Of a DNA stretch of 64,000 nucleotides, positions 35,839 to 48,949 are shown in pieces. The notes beneath the pieces are model-generated. The model saw only the letters and a list, made by a program, of their open reading frames with translations, did not search any database and was not told the DNA's origin. Source of the DNA: Solanum dulcamara (Eukaryota > Streptophyta > Magnoliopsida > Solanales > Solanaceae); contig NC_077245.1 in assembly GCF_947179165.1 (NCBI RefSeq), forward strand, positions 16,400,740 through 16,464,739. The letters are read 5' to 3'. The position numbers were made by a program, and so were the translations under genes. Positions within the stretch are counted from its first letter, which is position 1. Each line of letters opens with the position of its first letter.

Positions 35839-36610
35839 AACAACAACAACAACAACAATCCAGTGAAATCCCACAACGTGGGGTCTGGGGAGGGTAAAGT
35901 GTACGCACACCTTACTCCTACCAAGGTAGAATGACTATTTCCGAGAGACCCTCGACTCAATAGAAGCATAAAAAGAGGTCAGATAAGGCTAAGAAGTTCA
36001 AAGAAATATGAGAAATCAAATAACGAAAGCGACACAGATAAAATAGAGTAATCAAAGTACAGAAAGTAATAGATAATAATAGAAATCAGATCACAGGAAA
36101 TTATAGTGCGCTAATGCGCCTACTAATATGGAAGAATAACGAGACTATGTACTAGCATTCTACCCTAATATGGATCCTCCATACCCTCCTATCTAAGGTC
36201 ATGTCCTCGGTAAGCTGTAACTGTGCCATGTCCTGTCTAATCACCTCTCCCCAATATTTCTTTGGCCTACCCCTACCTCTTCTGAAACCATCCATAGCCA
36301 ACCTCTCACACCTCCGCACTGGGGCATCTGTGTCTCTCCTCTTCACATACCCAAACCATCTCAGTCGCATTTTCCGCATCTTGTCTTCCACCGAGGCCAC
36401 TCCTGCCTTGTCCCGAATAGCCTTATTTCTAATCCTGTCGCTCCTGATATGCCCACACATCCATCTCAACATTCTCATCTTGGCAACTTTCATCTTTTGA
36501 ACGTGAGAGACCTTAACTGGCCAACACTCCGCCCCATATAACATAGCCGGTCTAACCACCACTTTGTAGAACTTGCCCTTAAGTTGTGGTGGCACCTTCT
36601 TGTCACATAG
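35839..36610 (-). pseudogene. 5'-truncated RTE-type LINE, copy 2
   Basis: The (CAA)n at its left is the reverse of the (TTG)n tail. The minus frame to 36152 stays open from the truncation point to the natural stop, with [29 protein letters not shown] and [11 protein letters not shown]. Only the last part of the reverse transcriptase protein is present, without catalytic motifs. Short direct repeats atagaca (35833-35839 and 36607-36613) flank it, overlapping the element end by microhomology. It is very similar to copy 1 over the shared 770 bp. Confidence 0.88.
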
Positions 36611-38384
36611 ACAAAGTAAAATTTAAATAGAAATCTTGTTGCAATATTAATTTTGTTGAGTTTGGGGGTGTAAAAATGAAATTAAAGATAAATGACATGT
36701 TCGAGATGAAACGCTTTCTTGCCTAATAGTCATTTGTTTGTATTGAGATCTAAATGCAGTGTATAATTATCCAAACAAATTTAATTACTAAGTGAGTAAA
36801 CAAAGTCAAATTACTTACAGAGAAATTTGTCAAACTGTCTCATGAAATTGATCCTACAACACTCCTTACAATTCTTATTGGTTGTCATAATTCTTTTCTC
36901 CTACTTGCTTCTTCTGCAGTTATTTATTCTTCTTAATCTAGAATGTAAGTCAACAAATCATCACTAAAAATTAAAAATAACTCGCAAGAGAACTTCTTGA
37001 TATATATATATATTATATTTGAATCAATTTATGGATAAATCTCTTACTTATCAAAGTTGTCGTTTCAATATATACCACTTTTTTTCCTTATCTACTTGGA
37101 GGGTGTTACCATTTCGACTGAGAGGTGAAGAGCCGAAATATTGTGCACTGTTCTTCCTCTTCATTAATGTTCACTTCTCCTTCGTCAAAATCCTTCTCTT
37201 CTTCCCCAATAAATGTTGAAAGAGTCTGAAATGGTCCTGAAAATTTTAAATTCTTTCTTCTATCCTTGTATTTGAATACTTCTAGATAATTATGATATGG
37301 TTACTCGGTGATGATTATGTTTTAAAATTTTTATCTTCTAGATAATTATGATATTATTACTTTTTCTTATCTTTCAGTTTTTAATTGTTCGTTTTTTTTT
37401 TATTTTTCAATTCAAATTTTAAAATCAATTTATTTAATTCATTAATATTAATTATATTTTAATTTTTCATTTTAATTTTAATGATAAAATACTTTTTTTT
37501 TGCAGTGCTGAAAAATGGCACTTTTTTACATTCAAATAGATGATTATTTTTAAATTCAAATTGAAAAATATTACCAAACAAACTAAATTTTTTTGCACAC
37601 TAAATTTAAATACAAATTTGAATATGATAAGTTTTATATTTTTATGGTAATGATATTTAGCACTTTTTGCAAAACACAGATTTAAAAGATTTTTAAATTT
37701 TAATTTTTAAAACTGAAAATTATTATTATTATTCTAAGTAATTAGTGTATGGAGAATATTTTTTAAATTATATTTATTAGCTTCTTGAAAATGTAAAAAC
37801 CAAAAATATAATAAGAAGGCAAAAGTTCAACCATAAAGAAAAATGGTCACAAAGAAAAAATATGCCATACATAAAAAATGACCATAAAAAACGTGGGAAC
37901 ATGACTATCTTATTTTTAAAATTTTAAAACTAATAACTACCCACTAAAATCACTCCTTAAAATTCTCCATCGACTAAACGCATTTATATTTTCTGAATTA
38001 CTCTAACTTCACAATTTAAAATTTGAAATTATGAGGATAGTTATGTTTGAGTTTGTTTTTCTTCAGATTTTATATTAATTAATTATTCTTAATTTATTAT
38101 TAAATAATTTTTTTTATGGTGCTGACACATAGATATTTTCACCTTTTCTATTAGATACATATAGATACCGAAGGAGATCTAGGAGAAAAGGTTGACGGGT
38201 GAATAGAACAAACAATGAAAATACTGTTTGCGGTTGGTTACCTCACCTCATAGAGATGGGGATTGAGTACAGCAAACCTATTCTTTATCTATTTTTACAT
38301 TTTGAATTTTTTGTCCTTTATTAAAAGATTTTGCTTTAGATAAGATTATTTTTTTCATTATTTTTCTTTAATTATTATATTATT
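36611..38384. other. AT-rich spacer; no gene recognised
   Basis: Several short (TA)n and poly-T runs occur (for example about 37002-37013). No coding frame or repeat boundary could be supported. Confidence 0.4.
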
Positions 38385-40099
38385 ATTTTTTTATAATATT
38401 TTAGTGCTAATTAATTAACACGACATACACGAGTAATAATATATACTAAAATTAGAAAAACACATTTTTCAGTTAAAAAATATATGATTGCATCTATTAT
38501 AATCTATTCTTTATTATTTTTGTATGCAATTTTTAATATTATCATGACACATACGTGCATCGCACGTACTCTAAACTAGTAATAATGAAAAGAAGAATCC
38601 TAAGCATTATAAATGAATAGACCGGTGCACTAAGACTCCTGTTATGTGTAGGATTAGAGTGAGTTATAAAGATTTGTAAATGGTGCGTTAAAGCTTTTGA
38701 TATGTCTAAAATTTGAAAAAGAATCGAATCACGAAGATATTACTTTTATCTTGTAGATAGAATAAAATTAAAAATAATCGGTGCTTGAAGAAGATTGTTG
38801 GGATTTGCAGGATAAAGGGAGAGAAAGAGGAGAGTTGGTGGCGAGTAAAAAAATATAAACAAATTAGGATTTAGAAAATAGTTGTGAGGGTTAAATAATT
38901 AGTGAAGTGGAGGTCTGTGGGCCGTCTGGTTAAATAGAATGAACGATGGAGTTTAAGAGGATAAAATGGAGTGCGCAACCTCATGAGTAACGCACAAAGA
39001 AAAAGTAAAACACACACGTGCTCAACACAACAAATGAGACTTGATGTATCAAATGTTGTGACTTGATTTTGGAGGTGTTAAATGGCATGGATTGAATTAG
39101 ATTTGGACGGATTAAAATTAGGGACAGATCTATATAGTGTATTTGGGGGTGTCAAATGGTGATTTGAATTAAATTTGGATGGATCTATATAATGAATTTG
39201 GGGCTAGCACGCTATTTAAAGCCCATTAATATTAAAATCGTATTAAAGTATAAGATTCATTTAAACATTATTCAAAAGTATAGTAAAACTTTTTTAGGAG
39301 TCAAAATCTATAGTATATTATCCGAGCTAAACTTTGTCTAGCAGGTGTGTCCCTTAAGTTTTTATTTTCTTTTTCTGTCCATGTTCTACATAATATTATT
39401 GTATTTTTTGGTAGTTTTGTTCTTGTTTTATATTATTGTTACTTTAAAAAAAAGTACAAAGGTCATTAAAAATGTTGATTGAACTTTTTACCTTTTATTA
39501 GAAAACTTTACAATAGATAAAATTGTCATTTTATAATGAATTAGGGTTTAGAAAATAGGTTTGAGGGTTAAATAATTAGTGAAGGGGAGAAGTGTGGGTC
39601 GTCTGGTTAAATAGAATGGACGACGAAGTTTAAGAGGATCAAATGGAGTGTGCAACCTCACCAGTAACGCAAAAAGAAAGAGTAAAAACAAAAGCACACA
39701 CGCTCAACACAACAAATAAGACATGGTGTGTCAAATGGTGTGATTTGATTTTGGGGGTGTTAAATGGCATGACTTGAACTGGATTTGGACGGATTAAAAT
39801 TAAGGACAGATCTATATAGTGGGTTTGGGGGGGGGGGGGGTCAAATGGCAACTTGAATTGGACGGATCTATATAATGGATTTGGGATAGCACCATTTTTC
39901 TTCAATCATTATACCATTATTTTTATACTATTTAAGTGTTAATTAATTGACACGACATACTCGTGTAATAATGCACATATACTAAAATTAGAAAAACACA
40001 TTTTTAGTTAAATAAATATATTATTGCATCTATTATAATTTATTTTTTATTATTTTTGTATACAAATTTTAATATTATCGTGACATACATGTGCATCGC
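38385..40099 (+). repeat. Left part of the Helitron-terminus tandem array
   Basis: The array begins with about 195 bp shared by all units (agtgctaattaatt...cacgacatac...). It ends in the hairpin acgtgc-atc-gcacgt (38553-38567), then actctaaaCTAGT. A fossil SINE segment (gaccggtgcactaagactcc, about 38621) and the unit body follow. The body occurs twice here, about 38800-39190 and 39535-39890, separated by unrelated sequence. The second terminal segment is cut after gtgcatcgc at 40099 by the LTR element. A run of G lies near 39827-39840. Confidence 0.75.
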
Positions 40100-43000
40100 T
40101 GTCACGATTCGATTTCTTGCGCCATGATGACACCTACTATCAGTCCACCAGTAGGTAAGCCTAATCCCACAGTCCGAAATCATATGCAATAGACCATCAC
40201 AAGCGAAAGAGAAAACAGATAACATCAATAATAATAAGAAAAGAGAGGAAGGAGGAGAATGGAAGCAATATAACAAACTAAACCCCAAGACCCGGTACCA
40301 ATCGGTAGTTGAGCTTCTAGTCACAACAAGAGTACTCAGAAAACAAAATAAAGACTAGTCATATCCAATATAGAGGGATATAGGCAACGCCAAATGTCAA
40401 GAGCTCACCTCAGTATTCGAATCCCAAGAGTTGCTCCGCACGAGATCCAAATCAGTAACGAGACCCCGTAATATGATCTGCAGGGTGCTGAAGTGTAGTA
40501 TGAGTACTAACAAGTGGCACTCAGCAAGCATCGACCGACTGAGTTACAAAGGTAAAGTAAGTATAAAGAACATGTAAGCATGAAACATATATCACAAGTA
40601 ACTACACAATAATATGAAGCTCACAATAAGTAACAGGCTGATATAAATAACGAGAGTAAAAAAGAATAAGCAGATGAACCAATGGACAAACCTGGAGGTG
40701 CCAGCCTAGAACCTAGACACGGTGACACTTAATGAAGGAGAACAACTAAGTGAAGATATACCAACAACATACACATAGATATTATATAAAGGCCCAGAAG
40801 GCCAAGTAAAACTAAACACTGCAAGGAAAAGTCAAATAAAGAAGAACAAGAGCAGTAACTTCCTTCAAACAAGAGACCACCCTTTATACTGCCACAAGTT
40901 TGCAAATACTCATATAATATCTTACCGAGCCCTTCTGTGCCCGGAAGGTTCATTCACAATCAACCAAACCCATACGACATCCTATACTACCGACAGGAAC
41001 AATCAATTATGCTGGTGATAGGCAATACATATGAATGAGAGCTATGCAATAAAAGCTAGTAGTACCATCAGTGCCAAGTGCCTCATACCAAGATATATAC
41101 ACCTACTTCCAGTCCTAGCCAGGAAATAGAACCCATGTGCCTTTCTGGGATCACCATGGGGGGGATCGGGAATGCCCCTTATACCTGCTTGGTCTCGATC
41201 CAGGTCCTATCTGAATATATAAATATATCCTCGATCCTTTAGGATCCGCTCTGCCATGATGGCCAGAGATAAAATGGCAGAACAATATAAAAAGGGTCGG
41301 AAATATCTCCGACCGAGCCAGTATATAAAATGAGTGCATCCTAGATGCCTCCAGTCTATCTCAAGTAGTAGTAGTAAAGGTGGTACGACCCCCATTTAGA
41401 AAATCAGTATAAAACAATATGGGTTACAACCCAGTTTTCTCAAATCAATGCCAAGGACCAATGCATACATCGGGGTTGACCACAACCATGCAAAATCAAG
41501 GAACCAATGCAATGCATGCCATCACCAGCATCCAAGCAACACACACAACCACATATAATAATGTCTCTATAATCAACTTACTCTCTAGGGAATACAATCG
41601 GTCTCTGACCAAGGCCTAGGGCTCAAATCTACTCAATTAACTCAACAATAAGTCCTAAGAGGGAGGTCAACCTTAACTGGATAACAAGGAGGAGGATATG
41701 AGAAATCAAGTGATCGATGCGTTAATCAAAACCCTCCAGATCCAACTAGAAATACAACCCTAAGAATATAAGCACAGCTAGCCCCGCCAACGACTAAGGA
41801 GAACATAAGGGATCCTATCGCTAATTCCTAAATTAGGGGCAACAATTAACTCACGAGTTACAATAGGGTGAAAACCACTAATCTAAGGCCATAATACAAG
41901 CTCCACACTAGCGAAGGGTACTAGTTCTCAGAAATTTCCACCAGAAACGGCTACAATAGCTAAGAACTAACTCAAACTCGACCCTAAGGCACTAATTCCA
42001 CCTACAACAATAAACATCGAACAAACCACCTGAAATGGATTAACAAGGCTTAACTTAAGGCATAACCAATAATTTACCAAATACACAGAGGGTTTCATAA
42101 ATACAACATAGCTAAAGGCTCATACTGGGACAAGGAAGAAATAAACTAAGAATCGAGCCTAACCGGTCACATACAATCCAAACCATAAGCAATTTATACT
42201 AAATAATACCTCCTGAAGCTCAATCAAAAGAATGAAGACTGTATCCTACCTCGTAGCCGAACACGCATACTCTAAGTCCACTTCTCGATAGACTGTATCC
42301 TACCTCATAGCCGAACACGCATACTCTAAGTCCACTTCTCGATAGATTTCTGCTAATTGTCTACATGCTATCAAAATATTGATCACCTCGTCAATACGGA
42401 CGTTTTGACACCAAAATCGCATTTTTCAGAGACTGACCTAAAATTGGGTCTAAAATGAAATTATGGGAGACGCAATAGGAATTCCAAAATCGACTCCGTA
42501 AAAAAGTTTATTTTACCTCTCCGAACTTGTGTTCCAAAATGGAATACAATTCAGGGAACGAAACATGTCAGATTAGAACATGCAAGAATTATGAAATTAA
42601 AACACTATTAAAGACTAGGACAACAACTATTTTATGAATTTTACCTTAAATGAAGAGTAGCCAATAGTCCCTAAATACTCTAATCCATAGCCACAAACTT
42701 TTCGGACATGCTCGGCTTTGAATCACCAAAAATGGAGCTTTAGAACTCATGTTATGGGGTTTTGAAGTTGGAAAAAAAGACCAAAAATGCGTTTGGTCTA
42801 TTTAAAGACCCACCCAGATTGCTCATCGCGATCGCGGAGCTCGAAAATCGCGATCGTGGCCCACGCACGAAGAGACGATCGTGAATGCGGAGGGTTATCT
42901 TGCGATCGCATAGGCTTGACAGTCAAGCATTAGGAACGCAACCTTCAGGGATCGCGATCGCGAAGGCATTTTTTTCCTTGCACCAGATATTTGCTGTAAC

Positions 43001-43666
43001 ATAGATTTGGAAAAGTCCAACATCTCCGATGGGGTGCTCGGAATTCATTCAAAATCCCATGCGCGCAACCAAACTATGTTACCTCATCAAATTTGACGTT
43101 TCAAAATTAATGACCCAGTCAAAATTTCTATCCGAGGTCGTCTCAACAAAAAGTAGATCCCACACCCATGCATCATTTTTGCCAATTCTACAAAGAGGTT
43201 TGAAATGAGACTGGAAGCCTCGGAAACTGTAAAAGGGTCATTCTAGACCAAACTCGACATTTCTAAGCTGTCTACGCTAATGGAATTTTAATTTGAGCAT
43301 GTTTACCAGAAATGTTGAACAAAGTCAGCCTTACACTAAAGCTTAAAGACTAAAACACCTAATGGCTCAAACTCGCATCGAAAGGCACGGGATTCAAGCC
43401 GAGTATGCTACTAGCCTAGAATGACCATTTGGAGTTGGTGGAACTATCAAAATTCCATTCTGAGGTCGTCTTTCTAGAGTTTTAATCGAAGTCAACCATT
43501 CAAACTCTAGGAGCTCTAAAATAGGGAAACGGGCATACAACCCAAATGAACAACTAGACAACTGAACTGTTAGTGCAGCAGGTCATAAATGAATTTGGGT
43601 TGCTACAAGAAAGTTTAAACGCTGAAAAAATAAAAAAAGATGAAAATGACCTAGCGGGTCATTACA
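40100..43666 (-). repeat. 3.57-kb LTR of the minus copy
   Basis: Its boundaries are TGTCACG at 40100 and TCATTACA at 43666 (TG...CA on the minus strand). Its promoter-distal 2.56 kb matches the LTR of the inverted copy (49677-50803 plus 57352-58781). A CpG-rich patch of atcgcgatcgcg-like palindromes lies at about 42826-42970. Confidence 0.8.
42237..42344. repeat. 54-bp tandem duplication inside the LTR
   Basis: The unit gactgtatcctacctcgtag...cttctcgata occurs twice (42237-42290 and 42291-42344) with one visible mismatch. The inverted copy near 50030-50060 has the unit once, so the duplication arose in this copy. Confidence 0.85.
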
Positions 43667-45310
43667 ACATCCACTACTAAAAGGACTTTCATCCTTGAAA
43701 GTCAAAGGATAGAAAAGAACGCAATGGCATAAAAAGATGAGAACGCTAGGCCCGTACACTTCGCCAGACCTACAGACACCTTTTCGGGTTGAGCAACGTC
43801 AACCCAAAACTCAAGCCAAAGGAAAACTCTCAAATTCACTTCTCTTCTCCAATACTCAAACCAACTTCCAATCCTCTCTTTTTATACTGACTTCCATCCA
43901 ACAAGAACAAGCTCAATTGAACGCAACAGACTAATCTGAGATAAACCAAAATCACACAGATACCTCAGAATTAGGCGACCAACAGGTAAGAGAAGATGCT
44001 AAATAACTCCCAAGTTGAATTCTTTGCTTTATAGTCAAAACTCAAGACTCTTTAGTCATCATGGGTATCCTACCCATCCTAAACTAGTGTAACAATTTCT
44101 AGCACCATTTGAACACTGCCCAAATAACCACATGAACAACAACCATGAAGGAAAGGCAAGCACACCTGAACATCGAAGAGCAGCAAGACTAAAACAAGTA
44201 ACTCAGTCCAGAGCACAAGCCCAAAGTTCTAACCAAATGAGTCTCAAAACTCATAACTTTAGTCTGAAATCTATCTTCCAAGACTGAAAAGGCTGCTCCA
44301 AGGGACAACCAATCCATGGGTGGAAAAATCGCACTAACACCAACTCTAATGACACTCTGCTGCCAACAAAACTTTTAGATAACTGAATTAATATGAGAAT
44401 CTAACCCAAAAATAATAAAAACTGATGCCATAAGTCCATGTACCACTCCCCGAGTGCAAATTTGAGTAAACTACCCTAATCCAATGGAAACATGAGCCTA
44501 TAGGTAGCGAACAAACATATAAACCCTTTTTCTAGAGTGACCACAAATAAAACTGAACCACATCTAGGAACACCACGAGGAACACTACGAGCTAACCACA
44601 ATGACACATGCAAGCCTCGCACCCTGAACAAGAAACCAAGAGATGATCCCATAAATTATTTTGATCCTATCCTGAGGCTGAACCTTTCAACAGAAATTTT
44701 CTTTCCTTCACGAAGGCTAAAGTTTGAACCCGTCAATGCACACCCCAACACATGAACCATCTTAACAACCTGAACCTTTTAAACCATCGACACAACCGCT
44801 GTAGTTTACTCGTAGAACCAAGGCACAACATCGAATCACCGATACTGAAGGTAGTCCTAGTTGTAAGGTAAAACAAGCCTGTAACTAAAATTTCCAAAAC
44901 ATATTAACTAACCACCTAAAAGTCCATAAATCACAAGAGCACACCGAGGCTAATCTCATAAACCATGACTCATCAATATGAATGCTCTCGCTCCACAATC
45001 ACCCCTTCCTGCTAATTGTTGGTTGGTCACAGGCATAAGAAAACCACCATTTCCATGAACCTAATAGAATCCTTTTTACATGACACTTCAAGCTAAAACA
45101 TCACCATACTTGGACTAACCAAAGACAATTCATTCCCAGTCTTTCCAACTCAAACATAGCCATCCGACACAATATCATACACCCAACTGAAATGATAATT
45201 TAACCATCAAACTTACCATGAAGAAACAACCCCGCCAAACAGAATGAACATACCTTAACTTCGACACCCTAGGAACTAAGAATAGGAAATCAAATAAAGA
45301 AAGAATCGAT

Positions 45311-45690
45311 GAATGAGATTTATAGTAGAACAAAAGGGCCCCACATCTATTATCACACCCTTCTCTCAGCAGCAACCTCACACCAGCTAAGTACACTAGG
45401 AAGGGGGGGGGGGGGGAACTAGGAAGGGGGGAGGACTAAAGCAAGAAAACTCTAGAATAGCTAAATAAAAACCCGCCACAACAATCAACTAAGCTCGACG
45501 AATGAGATCTATAGTAGACCACAAGGGCCCACATTTATTGTCACACTTTTCTCTCGGCAGTAAACTCACACCAGCTAAGTACACTTGGGGGGGGGCAAAC
45601 TAGGAAGAGGGGAGGAATAAACCAAGAAAACTCTAGAATAGATAAACACAAGCCCACCACAACAATCAACTAAGCTCAACATCCACAAGG
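45311..45690. repeat. Approximately 188-bp tandem duplication with poly-G runs
   Basis: The unit gaatgagat.tatagtag...aagctc occurs at about 45311-45498 and 45499-45690. It includes ccagctaagtacact followed by a G run in each copy. The G runs (about 45404-45417 and 45586-45594) may be length errors in sequencing. Confidence 0.7.
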
Positions 45691-46145
45691 TATAACTCCA
45701 CCACTACTATAACATAATAGTAAAACCAATATGATCCACTACTAAAACAAATCACCTATGAAAGATAAGCACATACATATAAATTCAAGTAAAGTTGTCA
45801 TAGCAACAATTGGCAAGTAATCAGGCTAAGTAAGTACACCTACACAGATCTAAGTAAAGAAATCATCAGACTCACAAAATGAATATAACGAGTCAAGTAA
45901 GTAATGATGGGCACAAAGACCCCAACAACCATACACTACAAGCAAGAAAGATCCTAGAAATAAATTCACACAAATACGATTGATACTTGGAATCTCATCC
46001 TCTATCTGGCCTATAGGAGCATATGATAGAACATGTCTGACCCTGAACTGAACATCCACACCACTAGTTTCAACACTCGGGGCACTACCTCTAACTGACT
46101 GTCTCTGGGCCCTATGAGCTCGATCCTATTGAGCTTGTCGCATGC

Positions 46146-46898
46146 GATATGTTACTATAGGACAATCCCTTAAAAAATGCCTCAACTCACTGCATGTATA
46201 GCACCCTCCACTAAAAGTAACCTGCTGAGATGGCCTGACTAGAATAGAATGAACTCCATAATCTAAATGCTCAGAAGGCATACCCTGAGAAGTCTATCAT
46301 GAACTCTGGGAACCGTGGGTATCATAACTTATCACAGAACTGCCTGGAACCTGAGGTGCTCTTGCTATAGATTCAGTAAGTTGAGGGTGAGGATAACTCT
46401 CCCAAGGATGAAGCATACTTGGAGTGAGATGCTACCACTATTGCGCTGATGGTGGGACCTTCTACCTCCACCCCTGTAAGTCTTCATACATGCATGCTCC
46501 ATAGACCTCACATAACTAACCGCCTGGGGAAAAGTAGATCTAGTCGATATTAAATGCTCTGATGCTAACTGGAGTGGCAAGGTCAATCCACCAATAAATT
46601 GCTATATCATGTCCTGCTCTATAGAAAGTGAAGTGGGAGCCTGTCCGGCCTATCCAATAAACTCGACCACATACTCAGAAACCAATAAAGAACATTGCTG
46701 AGGACCCACAAGTCCAAACCTAGGCTGCAAACTACTCGGTGCACCCAAAACTACTCCTGCCTGTGGTGCATGCTTATCGAGATATAGAATCTCCAATGCT
46801 GGATCCAAAGGAGATGAGGTGGTCATAGATACCGTCGAAGTCTGGATAGTATGTGTTGATGCTTTGGCCATGCCAATAAAAAATCTTGTACTATCCAT
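46146..46898 (-). pseudogene. Decayed gag of the minus-copy LTR element
   Basis: It begins MDSTRFFIGMAKASTHTIQ and is open to 46650, where TAG replaces a Trp codon (the inverted copy keeps TGG at this place). Coding resemblance resumes with QFIGGLTLPLQLASEHLIS. A CCHC zinc knuckle, C-YT-C-SELR-H-FLRD-C, is encoded at 46203-46162 in another frame. That implies at least one frameshift. Function in life would have been RNA packaging. The frame is broken and presumably inactive. Confidence 0.7.
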
Positions 46899-46977
46899 TT
46901 AAGGAGGAATGAATTTCAAGAAAGTATTTAGAGGTTGATCAAAGAAATTTCACATGATAAGGAATCAATAAAACACT

Positions 46978-48843
46978 TTGCTGTTGAGACAAAAAAATGG
47001 AACTTCTACATTGTGGTCACATTTAAATGAAAAATGTCTCAAATCTCCCTTTAGATTTGTCGATAGAAGGCAAATAACTTTGAAATCTGTACCTATCAAA
47101 GTAGGGGGAGAGGGGCAAGAAAATGGAACAAATTCTATTGAAAAAGTGGTGTATAATGTGGAGGATATTAGGAGGGTCATCGCCGAATTTGTCATTATTG
47201 ATGAGCAACTATTTAAAGTTGTTGAAGGGGAAGGTTTTAAAAAATTGATGGCCAAAGCTTTGCCTAATTTTGAATTATCTTCACGGGTAACTATGGCTAG
47301 ACATTGTTTGAATATTTATCAAGAAGAAAAAGAGAAGCTTAAAAAACTTGTTAAGAATCAACGCGTATGTATTACTAATGATACATGGACATCACTTCAA
47401 AGTTTGACTTATATGGTTGTGACTTCTCATTGGATTGATAATGAATGGAACTTACAGAAGAAGATTCTTAATTTTTTTCAAACACCGGATCACAAGGGTG
47501 AGACTATAGCTAAAGGTATTGAGGCATGTTTGTTGGATTGGGAAATTGAAAACTTGTTTACCGTGATCTTGGATAATGTATCTGTCAATGATGCTGCCAT
47601 TAAGCATTTGAAGGCACACATTGATGATTGGAAAGGGATAATATTAAGAAATGAGTTTTTGCATGTTAGATGTAATGCTCATATTTTGAACATAATTGTA
47701 AAAGAAGGTTTAGATGAACAAATTAATCCCATTTCTCATATAAGAAATTCAGTGAAATATGTCAAGTCTTCTACTTCTAGGCTTGCCTCTTTCAAGTCAT
47801 ATGTTGAGAAGGCTAAGTTAGACACCCATGGTCTTCTGAGTCTTGATGTTGAAATTAGGTAGAATTCTACATACACAATGTTAGAAACTACAGTGAATTT
47901 TGAAAAGACTTTTGCAAGAATGTACTTGGATGATCACAACTATCGAAAGTATTGTATACAAAGTGAATTGAAAGGACATCCAACTGCAAATGATTGGCAG
48001 CTTGTGAAAAGTTTTATAAAGTTTCTTAGAATCTTCTATTAGTCTACTTTAAAATTTTTAGGGAGCTTATATGTTACTTCAAATTTATTCTTTCATGAAT
48101 TTTTTATGCCCGAAGTTCTATTATGAAGTAACTTGTAGTGATGATCTTATTTTGATTGACATGGCTGAAAGGATGAAGGTTAAGTTTGATAAGTATTGGG
48201 AGAATGTTGAGAAACCTGAGAATTTGAACATGTTATTGTTCATTGCTATTGTGTTGGATCCTAGGTATAAAATAAGATATGTCAATTTTATTCGTAACAA
48301 ATCATATGGCTCTTTACTGGGAAATTTAAAGGCTCATAATGTGGAAGGTGTCTTGAATCGCTTCTATGATCACTATAATGATTCTCCATCTGAAACTTTT
48401 ACCGATAATATTGGAGGTGACACTAACATGATGGGTGAAGTTGATGATATATTGCATTCTCAATGGGAGAAACATTTAGAAGAGATGTAAAAGATTGAAA
48501 AAAATCTGAACTTGATCAGTACTTGATGGATAATGTAGAGAAGCCATAAGATTTTAATATCTTGGCTTGGTGGAAAGCTTCATCGAATAGATATCCAATT
48601 ATTTATAAAATGGCAAGGGATGTTCTTTCTATTCCCGTGTCCACTGTTGCATCTGAATCAGCTTTCAGTACTGGTGGTCATATTCTTGATTCTTATCAAA
48701 GTTTTTTATCACCAAAGACGGTAGAAGCTCTTATTTGCACTTACCAATGGATACAATCACCTTCTAAAGAGTGGAAGGTTCAAGATTATTTGGAGGAAGT
48801 CCAAAAAATTCAGCAAGTTGAAAAAGGTAATTTTCTAATTTAA
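46978..48843 (+). pseudogene. hAT transposase, truncated and interrupted
   Basis: The frame carries the rear of a BED finger (NGTSTLWSHLNEKC) and then the hAT core with TNDTWTSLQSLTYMVVTSHWID, SVNDAAIKHLKAHI and VRCNAHILNIIVKEGL. At 47860 a TAG interrupts the expected R-W-NSTY motif. Another stop lies near 48041 and a frame change near 48070-48115. Residues continue with LDPRYKIRYVNF in 48071-48490. After a further stop, the C-terminal dimerisation domain follows: MAWWKASSNRYP, MARDVLSIPVSTVASESAFS and LSPKTVEALICTYQW (48562-48843). The gene is clearly inactive. Any host-domesticated role is excluded by the stops. Confidence 0.9.
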
Positions 48844-48949
48844 TTCTTAATTTTCAGTTTCTGCTTTCAGTTTTCTACTTTGAAAATAAATTTATTCTAG
48901 TTGCTATCTAACAAAGTTGAGTTGAAAAGTGATCCAATAACTAATTACT

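Larger units (their letters stand above)
40100..46969 (-). mobile_element. Gag-bearing LTR element without pol, minus copy (3' LTR, internal region, gag, leader)
   Basis: On the minus strand the order is leader, gag start (46898), CCHC knuckle (46203-46162), about 2.5 kb without recognisable pol, then a 3' LTR (43666-40100) running from TGTAATGACCC to TGACA. No protease, reverse transcriptase, RNase H or integrase motif is visible. This resembles TR-GAG-type non-autonomous elements. The 5' LTR is absent: homology stops at about 46969 in the leader and joins a hAT body. Internal tandem duplications occur at 42237-42344 and 45311-45690. A Ty3/gypsy relation is inferred from the gag knuckle and primer site, not proven. 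Confidence 0.7.

Noticed and set aside
39827..45417. Poly-G runs as regulatory G-quadruplex sites
   Set aside because: They are single long homopolymers within repeats and could be length errors; no spaced G-tract pattern was seen.
46978..48843. Domesticated, functional hAT-derived gene
   Set aside because: In-frame stops and frame changes interrupt conserved motifs and the first half of the BED finger is missing.
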